From: an uncultured Mycoplasmatota bacterium
GTDB taxonomy: Bacteria > Bacillota_I > Bacilli_A > RF39 > UBA660
Assembly: GCA_900551925.1 (NCBI GenBank)
Contig: URXR01000004.1
Location: forward strand, 1 to 36,625
Reading direction: 5' to 3'
DNA length: 36,625 nt
The notes beneath the pieces are model-generated. The model was not told the origin of the DNA, searched no databases, and saw only the letters and a program-made list of their open reading frames with translations. Positions 7,376 to 15,510 of the stretch are shown here, piece after piece (position 1 is the first letter of the stretch; every line of letters starts with the position of its first letter). Both the position numbers and the translations under genes were made by a program.

Positions 7376-8521
7376 ATTTCCTGATAAAAGACTTGCCACT
7401 ACTCTTAAATATTGTTTGAATATTCCTGCTTTCTCTATATCACTATCACTAACTAAATCTACTTCCATAATAATTTTATCATTATTTTTTAGAATAAGTG
7501 TCCCTAACTTATCACCTTTTTTAACAGGAAATTTAACATCATCAAGTTTTATATCATAAGTATAATTACTAGAATTATCACCTTTTTTATTTACTACTAC
7601 TAAGTCATCTTCTAACATTAAATTAACTTCATTTTGATTAGCCTTACTAAGTTTTACTGTTTTTACAGGTTTATCTTTCTTTAACAATGTCTTACTCTCA
7701 TATTGATTATATCCATAATCAAGTAAAGCCATAGTCTCAGTATTTCTAGTATTAGTATTATCATAACCTAAAGTAATAGCAATTAATCTAAGACCATCTC
7801 GCTTAGCTGTTACAGCAAGTGTCGACCCAGCTGCATCTGTATAACCAGTCTTCAGCCCATCAGCGCCTTTATAAAATCTTACTAATTTATTAGTATTAAC
7901 TATCCATGTTTTATTCTCAGTATTTTCTCTAATATAATCCTCATACTTACTAGTATAATCTAATATTTTGTCATGCTTTAATAATTCTTTAGCAATAATT
8001 GCCATGTCATAAGCACTTGAATAAGAACCATCCTCATCAAATCCTGTAACATTTACAAATTTAGTATTTTTAAGTCCTAATTCTGAAGCTTTATCATTCA
8101 TTTCTTTGACAAAAGCTTCTTCTGTTCCACTTACTCTTTCAGCCATTAAAACCATTGCATCATTCGCACTAGCCATCGTAATTCCTTTTAAAAGATCATC
8201 TACACTAATTTTTTCTCCTTCCTCAAGCCAAATTTGAGTCCCACCCATTTCTTTAGCATTTTGACTAACTGTTAATATTTCATCTGTTTTTAAAGTCCCT
8301 TCATCAATTTTTTCCATTATAAGTACTAATCCCATCATTTTAACAAGTGATGCTACACTTCTTCTTTCATGAGCATTTTTATCATAAAGAATCTCTCCAC
8401 CCATATAATCAATCATCACTGCACTTTCTGCTCCACTAGTTATATCAGGACTTGATGTAGCATAAACAGTAAAAGGAAAAATAAAAATAGCTGTTAAAAA
8501 TATACCTAAAACTTTCTTCAT
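7370..8521 (-). CDS. dacA: Serine-type D-alanyl-D-alanine carboxypeptidase (PBP5/DacA family)
   Basis: Trims the terminal D-Ala from peptidoglycan pentapeptides outside the membrane. All three penicillin-binding motifs are present: SLVK (Ser58, Lys61), SAN (118-120) and KTG (224-226). An N-terminal signal peptide (about 1-21, ending near VYA) and a C-terminal PBP5_C domain with a terminal amphipathic stretch (QYLRVVASLLSGNI) match the family's peripheral membrane anchor. 383 residues is normal. ATG 8521 follows TAGGTGATTAA. Its paralogues include sporulation enzyme DacB/DacF, so the vegetative versus sporulation role is open; the symbol reflects the family. The stop codon lies at the edge of the duplicated tmcAL terminator. 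Confidence 0.92.
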   Translation of the reverse strand: MKKVLGIFLTAIFIFPFTVYATSSPDITSGAESAVMIDYMGGEILYDKNAHERRSVASLVKMMGLVLIMEKIDEGTLKTDEILTVSQNAKEMGGTQIWLEEGEKISVDDLLKGITMASANDAMVLMAERVSGTEEAFVKEMNDKASELGLKNTKFVNVTGFDEDGSYSSAYDMAIIAKELLKHDKILDYTSKYEDYIRENTENKTWIVNTNKLVRFYKGADGLKTGYTDAAGSTLAVTAKRDGLRLIAITLGYDNTNTRNTETMALLDYGYNQYESKTLLKKDKPVKTVKLSKANQNEVNLMLEDDLVVVNKKGDNSSNYTYDIKLDDVKFPVKKGDKLGTLILKNNDKIIMEVDLVSDSDIEKAGIFKQYLRVVASLLSGNI

Positions 8522-8566
8522 TTAATCACCTATTAAAAAATATGTCAAAAAACTAAAGCTAGAAGT

Positions 8567-8604
8567 AAAAAAGATATAAAACTTTACCATTTATATCTTT
8601 TTTT
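8567..8604 (-). terminator. Intrinsic terminator wrapping the stop of the M3-like gene
   Basis: Long A/T stem of about 13 bp (arms 8604-8590 and 8580-8567 on the minus strand) with the stop TAA of the metallopeptidase gene in the loop, then a T run. Confidence 0.75.
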
Positions 8605-9660
8605 CATATAAGCCAAATTTTCTTTTAATCCCTTATCAAGAAAACTAAAGTTATTCTCTTTAAAATTAATACTATCAAGCATTTGTCTCTCATCCAGTAT
8701 ACCTTGATTAGCTAAAAAATCCCTTAATCTTTTTAAACCTTCTTTTTTATCTTTTCGATAAATATCAAAAAAATATTCCCCTAAAAGAGCCCCATAACCA
8801 TAATTAATACATTCACTATAATTCAAAGAATATAATTCAATCTTACCATTCTTAAACTCATCATAAAATAATTCAGATGTGCACATAATATTAAATTCAT
8901 CATATATAAGAGTATCTAAATGAGAAATAGAACAAATATCATTTAAACATGCTAATCTATCCTCAAGCATATAGTAATAATTATTTAAATCCCGATGAGC
9001 ATCATCTAAATATATATGATTTCTAATTAAATAATCAAGCGAAACCCTTTCAAAAAATGTAGACATCACCTCACCAAAACAAAAATAATATCTATTAGCC
9101 TGCTGAACAATAGACATAGGTTGCATAAATTTATTTTCATAATTATGTCCAATTTCATGAACTAAATCTTTAACAAAAGTTACCATTTTATCTATATTTT
9201 CATTAAGAAAAATATTATCATCAAAAAGCCCAAAAGTATTTATACAAGCACCTTCATAATCTCCCAAATCTCTAAAATCAATAGTATCAAAATCATATAA
9301 TTTATCTTTATTATCAATATTCATATCATCTAAAATAAGTGAAACGATTTCTTTAGCCTCTTTTAAATTAACTTTATTTAAAGGAAACAACTGATAATTT
9401 TTAAAATTTGCTTTTTTAAATCTATCATCTATTTTATTAGCAAAACTTATAAATATTTCTCCATCATTTTTTAAAAAATCATAAAAATCAGAAGTATTTA
9501 AAACAAAACTAGCTTTCTCCAAAAATTTCTTTTCTTCAACTTTTTCTTTTTCATCTAAAAAGCTATATAATGTCATATATAAATTACTTAACACGTATCT
9601 TTTATAAATATTATGTTCTCTTTCTAACATATCTTTAACTTTTTCTATTTTTTCTTTCAT
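8584..9660 (-). CDS. M3-like zinc metallopeptidase (oligoendopeptidase F relative)
   Basis: A zinc-binding HExxH motif is visible in DLVHEIGHNYENK (His168, Glu169, His172), followed about 25 residues later by FGEVMSTFFERVSLDY, which fits the third ligand Glu and surrounding pattern of M3 oligoendopeptidases (E-x-x-S-T-x-x-E). The C-terminal YGALLGEYFFDIYRK resembles the substrate-binding region of PepF enzymes. At 358 residues it is much shorter than typical PepF (about 600), lacking most of the N-terminal helical part; the first 100 residues are helical and charged. No signal peptide, so probably cytoplasmic. ATG 9660 follows AGTAGGTGGG; an upstream GTG is inside that site. Substrate unknown; family placement is by motif only. 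Confidence 0.75.
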   Translation of the reverse strand: MKEKIEKVKDMLEREHNIYKRYVLSNLYMTLYSFLDEKEKVEEKKFLEKASFVLNTSDFYDFLKNDGEIFISFANKIDDRFKKANFKNYQLFPLNKVNLKEAKEIVSLILDDMNIDNKDKLYDFDTIDFRDLGDYEGACINTFGLFDDNIFLNENIDKMVTFVKDLVHEIGHNYENKFMQPMSIVQQANRYYFCFGEVMSTFFERVSLDYLIRNHIYLDDAHRDLNNYYYMLEDRLACLNDICSISHLDTLIYDEFNIMCTSELFYDEFKNGKIELYSLNYSECINYGYGALLGEYFFDIYRKDKKEGLKRLRDFLANQGILDERQMLDSINFKENNFSFLDKGLKENLAYMKKRYKW

Positions 9661-9716
9661 AAAACCCACCTACTAATATTTTATCACCTTTAATTAAATT
9701 TTTAAATATTTTTCTC

Positions 9717-9744
9717 TTGCTAAAATATAATTAAATGATATTAT
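9717..9744 (+). promoter_or_regulatory. Promoter of the VanY-type gene
   Basis: TTGCTA (9717-9722), 16-nt spacer, TATTAT (9739-9744), immediately followed by the GAGGTGAC ribosome-binding site. Confidence 0.55.
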
Positions 9745-9761
9745 AAATATGAGGTGACTAT

Positions 9762-10631
9762 ATGTTAAATAAAAAAAGACTTTTTGTAATAGGAATACTA
9801 ATTATTATTGGAATACTTATTATTGTATTGACTAATATTTATGAAGATAAACTAATTTTAAGAGAAAAAAATATTGAATTAGAAAACAAATATTCTCCAT
9901 TTCAAAAAACTAGCAATTTTAAACAAGAAAATAAAGAAAGATATGTAGCATTTTATGAACAAAATAAAGATTTAAGTTATGAAGATGTTGTAACTTATGT
10001 AAATATTGGCTTAGATAGAGATTTTTATTCTTATATAGAAAATGCTGATACCAAAAAAGATATTCTAATTTTAGTTAATAAATATCAAAAACTAAGTTCT
10101 GATTACGAACCTAATGATTTAGAAGAAATTAATAGCAAATACTTCATAAATGGTAACAGTAATGTTAGAATGTTAAGAAAAGAAGCTAAAGAAAACTTTG
10201 AAAAACTAAGTGAAGCCTCAATTAAAAATAATACTCCTGTTTATGGTCAAAGTGCTTATAGATCCTATCAAAGTCAAGAATCTCTTTATAATAATGCTGT
10301 AAATACTAGTGGAAAAGAAATAGCAGACAATGATACTGCTAGACCTGGTCATTCCGAACATCAGACAGGGCTTACTATTGATGTTAGCAGTACCAAAAAT
10401 GGTAATATGCTCAGCTTTGTAAATACCCCATCTTACGATTGGATGATAGCAAACGCTCATAAATACGGTTTTATTCTAAGATATCCTGAAGGAAAAGAAA
10501 ACATTCACGGATTCATCAACGAACCTTGGCATTATCGTTATGTTGGTATTGAAATTGCTACTGATATGCATGATAACCATAGTAATTTAACCTTTGATGA
10601 ATATTATTATAAATATATTGATAATAAGTAG
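9762..10631 (+). CDS. D-alanyl-D-alanine carboxypeptidase, VanY type (M15B)
   Basis: Zinc-dependent peptidase acting on D-Ala or LD-linked ends of peptidoglycan stem peptides. An N-terminal membrane anchor (about 7-25) is followed by a helical linker and an M15B domain: YRSYQSQ (166-172), RPGHSEHQTGLTIDVSS with zinc ligands His200 and Asp207, and EPWHYRYVG with catalytic Glu254 and zinc ligand His257. These match VanY/LdcB enzymes. Length 289 is typical. The protein would face outward, tethered to the membrane. Together with the serine carboxypeptidase at 7370 this gives two unrelated enzymes for the same type of trimming. Not evidence for vancomycin resistance on its own: no vanH/A/X is present. 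Confidence 0.92.
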   Translation: MLNKKRLFVIGILIIIGILIIVLTNIYEDKLILREKNIELENKYSPFQKTSNFKQENKERYVAFYEQNKDLSYEDVVTYVNIGLDRDFYSYIENADTKKDILILVNKYQKLSSDYEPNDLEEINSKYFINGNSNVRMLRKEAKENFEKLSEASIKNNTPVYGQSAYRSYQSQESLYNNAVNTSGKEIADNDTARPGHSEHQTGLTIDVSSTKNGNMLSFVNTPSYDWMIANAHKYGFILRYPEGKENIHGFINEPWHYRYVGIEIATDMHDNHSNLTFDEYYYKYIDNK

Positions 10632-10649
10632 TAATCTACTTATTTTTTT
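10623..10649 (+). terminator. Terminator overlapping the VanY stop
   Basis: Stem AATAAGTAG / CTACTTATT (10623-10631 and 10636-10644) with a TAAT loop and a T run. The stop codon TAG is the last three bases of the 5' arm. Confidence 0.85.
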
Positions 10650-10672
10650 ATAAAAAAAAGGACTTCTGTCCT
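10650..10672 (-). terminator. Terminator of the lipoprotein gene
   Basis: On the minus strand, AGGAC-AGAA-GTCCT followed by eight T residues. The 5' arm overlaps the stop codon (10673-10671). Confidence 0.8.
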
Positions 10673-11384
10673 AATGTTCGTATAATCCATGTATTTTTTG
10701 TCTAGTTGCATCATCAATTTCATCTAAAGTCCAAACATCATCTACTTTAGTTAAAGTAAATTCTATGGTATATGTTACTCTATCTTTAGCATCTTTTAAC
10801 TTACCTAACCTATATTCTACATATTTACTATCTCCGGTAAGAGCATCAGCTGCCCCTTCTACTGCATCCTCTGCTCCTTCAACAACATCTTCTGCAGCAT
10901 CTGTTGCACCTTCAACCACATCCTCTGCTCCTTCTACTACATCTCCTACTACACCATTGTCATTATTGTCATTATTGTTATTGTTGTTATTACTATCGTT
11001 ATTATCATTTGTAGTATCATCTCTAAATTCATCTGGATTAGAATTATAATAGTCTTGAGCTTCTTGATTAATCTTATAATAATCATAAACTTCAATCTCT
11101 GCAGTTACAGTAGCAGTATCACCATTAATAACTTCATCTTTTATTTCATAGGTTAAATCTTCATATTGTTTTTTCATAATATCAGTATAAGTAGTTTTTT
11201 GATCATCATTCATCAAAGTATCAGAATCTACCATCTCATTAAGTTGTGTTAAAACATTTTCATCCTGATTTCTATAACTATCTAAAAAGTTTTCTACTTT
11301 TTTTGTTGGAGTATTATCCATAGAACATCCACTTAACAGTACAATAACCATAATACATGAAAAACATAATAATAATTTCTTCAT
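10671..11384 (-). CDS. Lipoprotein with Val-Glu-Gly-Ala repeats, DUF4878-like
   Basis: The N-terminus MKKLLLCFSCIMVIVLLSGC is a lipoprotein signal with lipobox LSGC, so the protein should be tethered by the Cys. A globular domain follows (VENFLDSYRNQDENVLTQL...) whose pattern, a short helix with FLDSY plus antiparallel strands ending in DDVWTLDEID, resembles NTF2-like DUF4878 lipoproteins. In its middle is a low-complexity insert: an Asn/Asp run, then about three and a half repeats of VVEGAEDVVEGA type. Function unknown. I start at ATG 11384, behind GGGAGGA; the ATG at 11399 precedes that site. The ribosome-binding site lies in a hairpin (see 11387-11419). Confidence 0.8.
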   Translation of the reverse strand: MKKLLLCFSCIMVIVLLSGCSMDNTPTKKVENFLDSYRNQDENVLTQLNEMVDSDTLMNDDQKTTYTDIMKKQYEDLTYEIKDEVINGDTATVTAEIEVYDYYKINQEAQDYYNSNPDEFRDDTTNDNNDSNNNNNNNDNNDNGVVGDVVEGAEDVVEGATDAAEDVVEGAEDAVEGAADALTGDSKYVEYRLGKLKDAKDRVTYTIEFTLTKVDDVWTLDEIDDATRQKIHGLYEH

Positions 11385-11386
11385 AA

Positions 11387-11419
11387 AAAATCCTCCCATT
11401 TCTAGTTTGGGAGAATTTT
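11387..11419 (-). promoter_or_regulatory. Hairpin covering the ribosome-binding site of the lipoprotein gene
   Basis: On the minus strand CTCCC (11413-11409) pairs with GGGAG (11397-11393), the Shine-Dalgarno of the lipoprotein gene, and is followed by six T residues. It can be read as a terminator for the upstream operon, as a translation-blocking hairpin, or both. Confidence 0.5.
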
Positions 11420-11430
11420 TATATTTTATA

Positions 11431-12213
11431 CTATATTTTATTTAAACCTTCTTTTTTCTTTCGTAAAATTACAAATGCAATTATACCAGCAATTATTAAA
11501 ACTGCAACTATAATAATTATAACAACAATAGATGTAGAACTGTCATTATCTTCCTCTGAAGCATCAGCATTTGAAGTTTCTTCATCGTTAGTATTAGTAC
11601 CATCATTTGTTTCATCCACACCATCCTCATCTGCAAAATCAGTAGGAGCATCAGGATCAACTTTCACTTCAGGTATCTGAGCATTAAATCTTAACGTAAA
11701 GTTTTCATTTTCTGGAGTCCAAGTATAAACATTTCCATTAATAGAATCCGCATTTTCACTAACAACTTCTAAGTCTGTTATTATATTAATAGTAATAGAA
11801 TCTGCTCTAGCATGGCAATAAAAAGGACTGCTAGTTCTAATAGATAAAGAAGTTTCATTATCATTAAAATCAAATGTATTAAAACATTCATTCAATATTC
11901 TACTATCTACAAGAAAAGAAGAAGTATAATCATGTTTTAAATTAACAGTATAAACCCCGTTAGATAAACTTCGAGTTTTTGTATATGGTACTTTGGTATT
12001 GTCATTAAAATATATAGTATCAGTAACTACTGAAGTCATAAAATCATAATTGCCAGATCTATCTAATTCATTAGAATTCACTCTATATATATTATTTTCA
12101 TGAAAACTCAAATCATTATCAATAGTTAAATTATATTCTATACTTGATGCATTAGCATCAAAAACAAAAATCACAAAACATATAATACTCCAAATTAAAT
12201 ACTTAAATTTCAT
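11431..12213 (-). CDS. Membrane-anchored extracellular protein, paralogue of 12224-12946
   Basis: Not a named family I recognise. It has a signal peptide (about 1-22, ending ANA), a beta-rich extracellular domain of about 165 residues, an acidic Asp/Glu/Asn/Thr linker (about 185-225) and a C-terminal membrane helix followed by RKKKEG. The ectodomain shares a pattern with the next gene: CF-x2-F, then F/I-x-TS-x(4)-C, VV-x2-NA-x-S, and TWT/S. The pair of cysteines is kept, probably as a disulphide. Start ATG follows GTAGGAGGAAAAT. It is the last gene of a three-gene run (12956, 12224, 11431) with gaps of about 10 nt, so is likely co-transcribed with the wall enzyme. Confidence 0.75.
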   Translation of the reverse strand: MKFKYLIWSIICFVIFVFDANASSIEYNLTIDNDLSFHENNIYRVNSNELDRSGNYDFMTSVVTDTIYFNDNTKVPYTKTRSLSNGVYTVNLKHDYTSSFLVDSRILNECFNTFDFNDNETSLSIRTSSPFYCHARADSITINIITDLEVVSENADSINGNVYTWTPENENFTLRFNAQIPEVKVDPDAPTDFADEDGVDETNDGTNTNDEETSNADASEEDNDSSTSIVVIIIIVAVLIIAGIIAFVILRKKKEGLNKI

Positions 12214-12223
12214 AATTTTCCTC

Positions 12224-12946
12224 CTACAAATCAGAAGATTGCTTTTTCTTTTTTAATAAATTTAATATAAATATAGTTACAACTATAGCTAAAACTATTA
12301 TAAAACCAACTACAACATAAGATCCAATCGAAAATGTTTCATCATTCGTATCATTAGTACTATTATCATTACTATCATCATATCTTTGAGAAAAATCTAT
12401 TTCCATAAATACTCCAAAATCAGAAGAAGCATTTTCGTTTACCGACCAAGTAAAAGTATTAGTAGTTTCATCAACACTACTAGCATTATTAGTTACTACT
12501 AAATAAGGAGTATTTACAACAATATCAAAATTATTAAAATTACATCTTAATCCTTTACTAGTAGAGAATGTTACTATATCACCATCTTCTAAAATATTAA
12601 AATATTCAAAACAATTTTTAACTATCGAAGAATTTTCATATTCAGAAAAATTAAAAGAAGAAGAAACATTAGTAGTTAAATTTTGATCATTATTAATAAC
12701 ATTATAATAATCAATTCCTGCTTTTCTAGTATCATCTACTGATAAATAATTATCCATATAATCATCATAATTAGTTTCTAAAGGAAAACCTGACCAATTT
12801 TTAATTTCCGAATACTCTGAATTATTACTAGCTACAATCTCAACAGATTCTTCAATATCATTATCTTCAATAGAAACATTAACTGTAGCCTGACAACCAG
12901 TTAATAAAAATACTATTAAAATTAACCATAAATTTTTTTTTATCAC
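12224..12946 (-). CDS. Membrane-anchored lipoprotein, paralogue of 11431-12213
   Basis: An N-terminal lipobox (LLTGC, Cys18) means a lipid anchor, and a second, C-terminal transmembrane segment (about 208-230) is followed by KKKKQ. The beta-rich ectodomain between them carries the same two-Cys and TW pattern as its neighbour, which starts with a cleavable signal instead. The opening QATVNVSIEDN after the lipobox resembles LppM/DUF3153-type lipoproteins. Function unknown. The start is probably GTG 12946, with AGGAGGT 6-7 nt upstream. Being doubly anchored, it could form a loop at the outer membrane face, perhaps holding the wall enzyme encoded just upstream. Confidence 0.75.
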   Translation of the reverse strand: MIKKNLWLILIVFLLTGCQATVNVSIEDNDIEESVEIVASNNSEYSEIKNWSGFPLETNYDDYMDNYLSVDDTRKAGIDYYNVINNDQNLTTNVSSSFNFSEYENSSIVKNCFEYFNILEDGDIVTFSTSKGLRCNFNNFDIVVNTPYLVVTNNASSVDETTNTFTWSVNENASSDFGVFMEIDFSQRYDDSNDNSTNDTNDETFSIGSYVVVGFIIVLAIVVTIFILNLLKKKKQSSDL

Positions 12947-12955
12947 AACAACCTC

Positions 12956-15424
12956 CTATTTCTTAGAAAACATATACATACCTGAAACTGTTTCACTATT
13001 AAAATACTCTTCAAGAGCCCAAGTCTTATTATTTACTCCATGGCTTTCATATGGATCCCAAATAGAAACATTACCTTCACTATCAGCACCATATATAACT
13101 ATAGCATGAGTTGCAGTATTGGCAAATGGAGTTAAACCAGGTTTCATAAAAGCAATAAACATTGTATTTCCTCCATTTAGCTTAGCTAAAATTTCATCAG
13201 TTTTAGAAACAGATATAGATGAATAATTAAGGCCATATTCATCAGCAGCAGCTTTAAGAAGTGAAGCACTACAACCACTATTTCTTGTTTTAGAACAATG
13301 TCCTCCATCACAACCAAACTCAGCAAGCTCAGCAGGTGGATGTTCTTCTCCTAATAACGATGATACTACAACTGCCATAGATGTAGGAACACATCCAGAT
13401 TCAGATATTGTCTGAGAACCACAAAATTCTACATCATAATCTGTTTGATAATATTGATAGATTTTGCCATTAAAGCTATTGCCAGCCACTTCACAAGTAT
13501 TTCCAGAACCACCAACTATTTCCACATCTTCAGCATAGAAAAATTCTAATATCTCATCATATGTCCTTCCCTGTGCAGCCATATAATTAGAACCATTTTG
13601 ACTCAATCCTCTAGAATGCCCAGTAAGTGTATAATATGATCTTGGCATTGTATATGTTTCCCATTCATCCGAAGGAACTTTTCTAAATCTTCCTGTACAA
13701 GTAGTAGAGGTGCAAGTTCCCCAAAAACTACTATACTCTGCTGAAAAAACATCTCCTTCATATAACATAACAGCACCCTTTACCGAAGCAAGAGCTTGTT
13801 TTACTCTATCGGTGGCTTCATCAGCCATAACTTGAGCTGCAGTCGAATTAGGAATAGTTTTTTCACAATTATCAGTACGATTTATAGCATAAGTTCTCGC
13901 TGCAACTGCTAAAGCTTTTAATGCCTCTTCATTAGCACCACCATTTTCTGCAGTTACAACCCTTTCAACATATTCATCCAAATCATATGTTCCAGCATCT
14001 GTTCCTGTTACAGTTATACCGTTTGGACAATATTCTGTAGTAGATGAACCTCCACCACTATCAGGTACACAGCATTCTTCATCAGAAGAACCACTTTCTG
14101 TATAAACATAATCAGTAGTATCATTCGCAGCATTAGCACTATCTCCGGCAAGTTCTCCATCCCACATACTACCACAATTATTTTTAAAAGATTCATAGTT
14201 ATCAAAATAATCTACATAGTTAAATACTAATGTTCCATTGATTTTCATTCCAAAATGAAGATGATATCCAGTAGAACGCCCAGAACTAGCTACCTGCCCA
14301 ATAAGCTGTCCTTTTCCTACTTTATCTCCTACTTTTACTTTAATTGATCCTTTTACCATATGATAATAATGAGTTTCTATAGTACCACCATGTAAAATTG
14401 CGACATAATTTCCTCTAGTCTCTCCACCACAATTACTCTTATCAGCATCTTCTTCATCATCGTAACAACCATCATTAACTGCTGTAACTACTCCAGCTTG
14501 AACAGCATAAACTGGTGTACCTTTAGCAATAGCTAAATCTATACCATTATGTTTGTCACCCCATCTTGGTCCCGGCCTAGATGTTACTGTATAATCAAAA
14601 TGTGACCCCAATGGATTCTGCATTTTACATAAAAACTCTTTTTCATCAGCCGAACCTGTATAATCTTCACCATTATAAGTGCTTCCTGCTCCATCCTCTT
14701 CACACATAGAAGCGACTATTGCAGCAGTTGTTCCTCCAAAAACTCCAACAAAACCAATTAATATTAAAATTAAAATAGGTATTAAAGCTAAACCTATAAC
14801 TACTACTTTTGCTTGAATAGGAAGAGCTATCCATAAAGTTTTTAATGCAGATAACATAACTTTACCAGCTTGAGAAGCTCCTTCTTTAACTGCTCCACCT
14901 TTAGCTCCTTTTCCCCCTAAACCTCCAAGCATTTGTCTTCTTCTATTCATCGGATTAAGTTTAGAAGCTAAACCACCATTTTTATTATCTCCATTTTTAT
15001 CTTTTTTATTTTGTTGATTTTGGTTATTCTTATTATTAGCATTATCCTGTTGCCTTTTCCTTTTAGCAGGATCTCCTAATCCGCCACCAGGCAAAGGATT
15101 TTTTCTTTTTGACTTATCTTGTTGTCCTTTCGCTGGATTTTTATTCCCTTGTTGATTTTTATTTTTATTATCATTAAGATTTTTTTTATCTTTTTTATTT
15201 ATTCCTAAAGCAGGGTTATTCTCAGTTGGATTAAGGCCATTTTTAACTCCTTCTTTAAATCCGTGAGCAAAATCTCTAGCATTATTAAAAGCTCCACCTT
15301 TTCTCTGATTAGGAATTTGCATTTGTTCATCTTGCATCTCATCAGATTGTGCAGGTTCTACCCCCTGATTATTAAAACTATTATCTTCATGATATACTTC
15401 AGTTTCATTATCTTTATTATCCAA
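12956..15424 (-). CDS. Three-domain cell wall enzyme: M23 peptidase, SpoIID, C39-like peptidase
   Basis: Counting from the first possible codon (15436): residues 1-200 are cytoplasmic, rich in Asn/Lys/Gln; 207-243 form a membrane helix; 275-410 an M23 (LytM) endopeptidase with HNGID (His296, Asp300) and HLHFG (His392, His394); 475-640 a SpoIID/LytB domain with VTAENGG (Glu497), KALAVAARTYA and GHSRGLSQNGSNYMAAQG; 655-826 a C39-type cysteine peptidase with SGCVPTSMA (Cys682), ATHAIVIYG (His777) and WDPYE. All three catalytic sets appear intact. M23 cuts stem or bridge peptides and SpoIID is a lytic transglycosylase acting on denuded glycan; the C39 target is unknown. TTG 15424 fits the local GGTGAT-x4 spacing; GTG 15436 or 15433 are alternatives. 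It leads the operon with the two paralogous anchored proteins. Confidence 0.88.
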   Translation of the reverse strand: MDNKDNETEVYHEDNSFNNQGVEPAQSDEMQDEQMQIPNQRKGGAFNNARDFAHGFKEGVKNGLNPTENNPALGINKKDKKNLNDNKNKNQQGNKNPAKGQQDKSKRKNPLPGGGLGDPAKRKRQQDNANNKNNQNQQNKKDKNGDNKNGGLASKLNPMNRRRQMLGGLGGKGAKGGAVKEGASQAGKVMLSALKTLWIALPIQAKVVVIGLALIPILILILIGFVGVFGGTTAAIVASMCEEDGAGSTYNGEDYTGSADEKEFLCKMQNPLGSHFDYTVTSRPGPRWGDKHNGIDLAIAKGTPVYAVQAGVVTAVNDGCYDDEEDADKSNCGGETRGNYVAILHGGTIETHYYHMVKGSIKVKVGDKVGKGQLIGQVASSGRSTGYHLHFGMKINGTLVFNYVDYFDNYESFKNNCGSMWDGELAGDSANAANDTTDYVYTESGSSDEECCVPDSGGGSSTTEYCPNGITVTGTDAGTYDLDEYVERVVTAENGGANEEALKALAVAARTYAINRTDNCEKTIPNSTAAQVMADEATDRVKQALASVKGAVMLYEGDVFSAEYSSFWGTCTSTTCTGRFRKVPSDEWETYTMPRSYYTLTGHSRGLSQNGSNYMAAQGRTYDEILEFFYAEDVEIVGGSGNTCEVAGNSFNGKIYQYYQTDYDVEFCGSQTISESGCVPTSMAVVVSSLLGEEHPPAELAEFGCDGGHCSKTRNSGCSASLLKAAADEYGLNYSSISVSKTDEILAKLNGGNTMFIAFMKPGLTPFANTATHAIVIYGADSEGNVSIWDPYESHGVNNKTWALEEYFNSETVSGMYMFSKK

Positions 15425-15453
15425 ATGAATCACCACGCTTTACCTAAATATCC

Positions 15454-15481
15454 ATAATAAATATATCATAAAAAACGACAA
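15454..15481 (-). promoter_or_regulatory. Promoter of the three-domain wall enzyme operon
   Basis: On the minus strand TTGTCG (15481-15476), 16-nt spacer, TATTAT (15459-15454). The -35 sits directly after the T run of the upstream adhesin terminator. Confidence 0.55.
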
Positions 15482-15510
15482 AAAAAAAGAGAAATTAATG
15501 CATTTCTCTA
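15480..15510 (-). terminator. Terminator of the adhesin gene
   Basis: Minus-strand stem AGAGAAAT / ATTTCTCT (15509-15502 and 15495-15488) with nine T residues after. The stop TAG overlaps the 5' arm. Confidence 0.85.

Noticed and set aside
8524..8546. Perfect TTGACA upstream of the dacA-type gene with TTAAAT 17 nt later
   Set aside because: The -10 would overlap the start codon and transcription would begin inside the gene; probably chance.
9762..10631. Vancomycin resistance gene vanY
   Set aside because: M15B enzymes are common wall housekeeping proteins and no other van genes are present.
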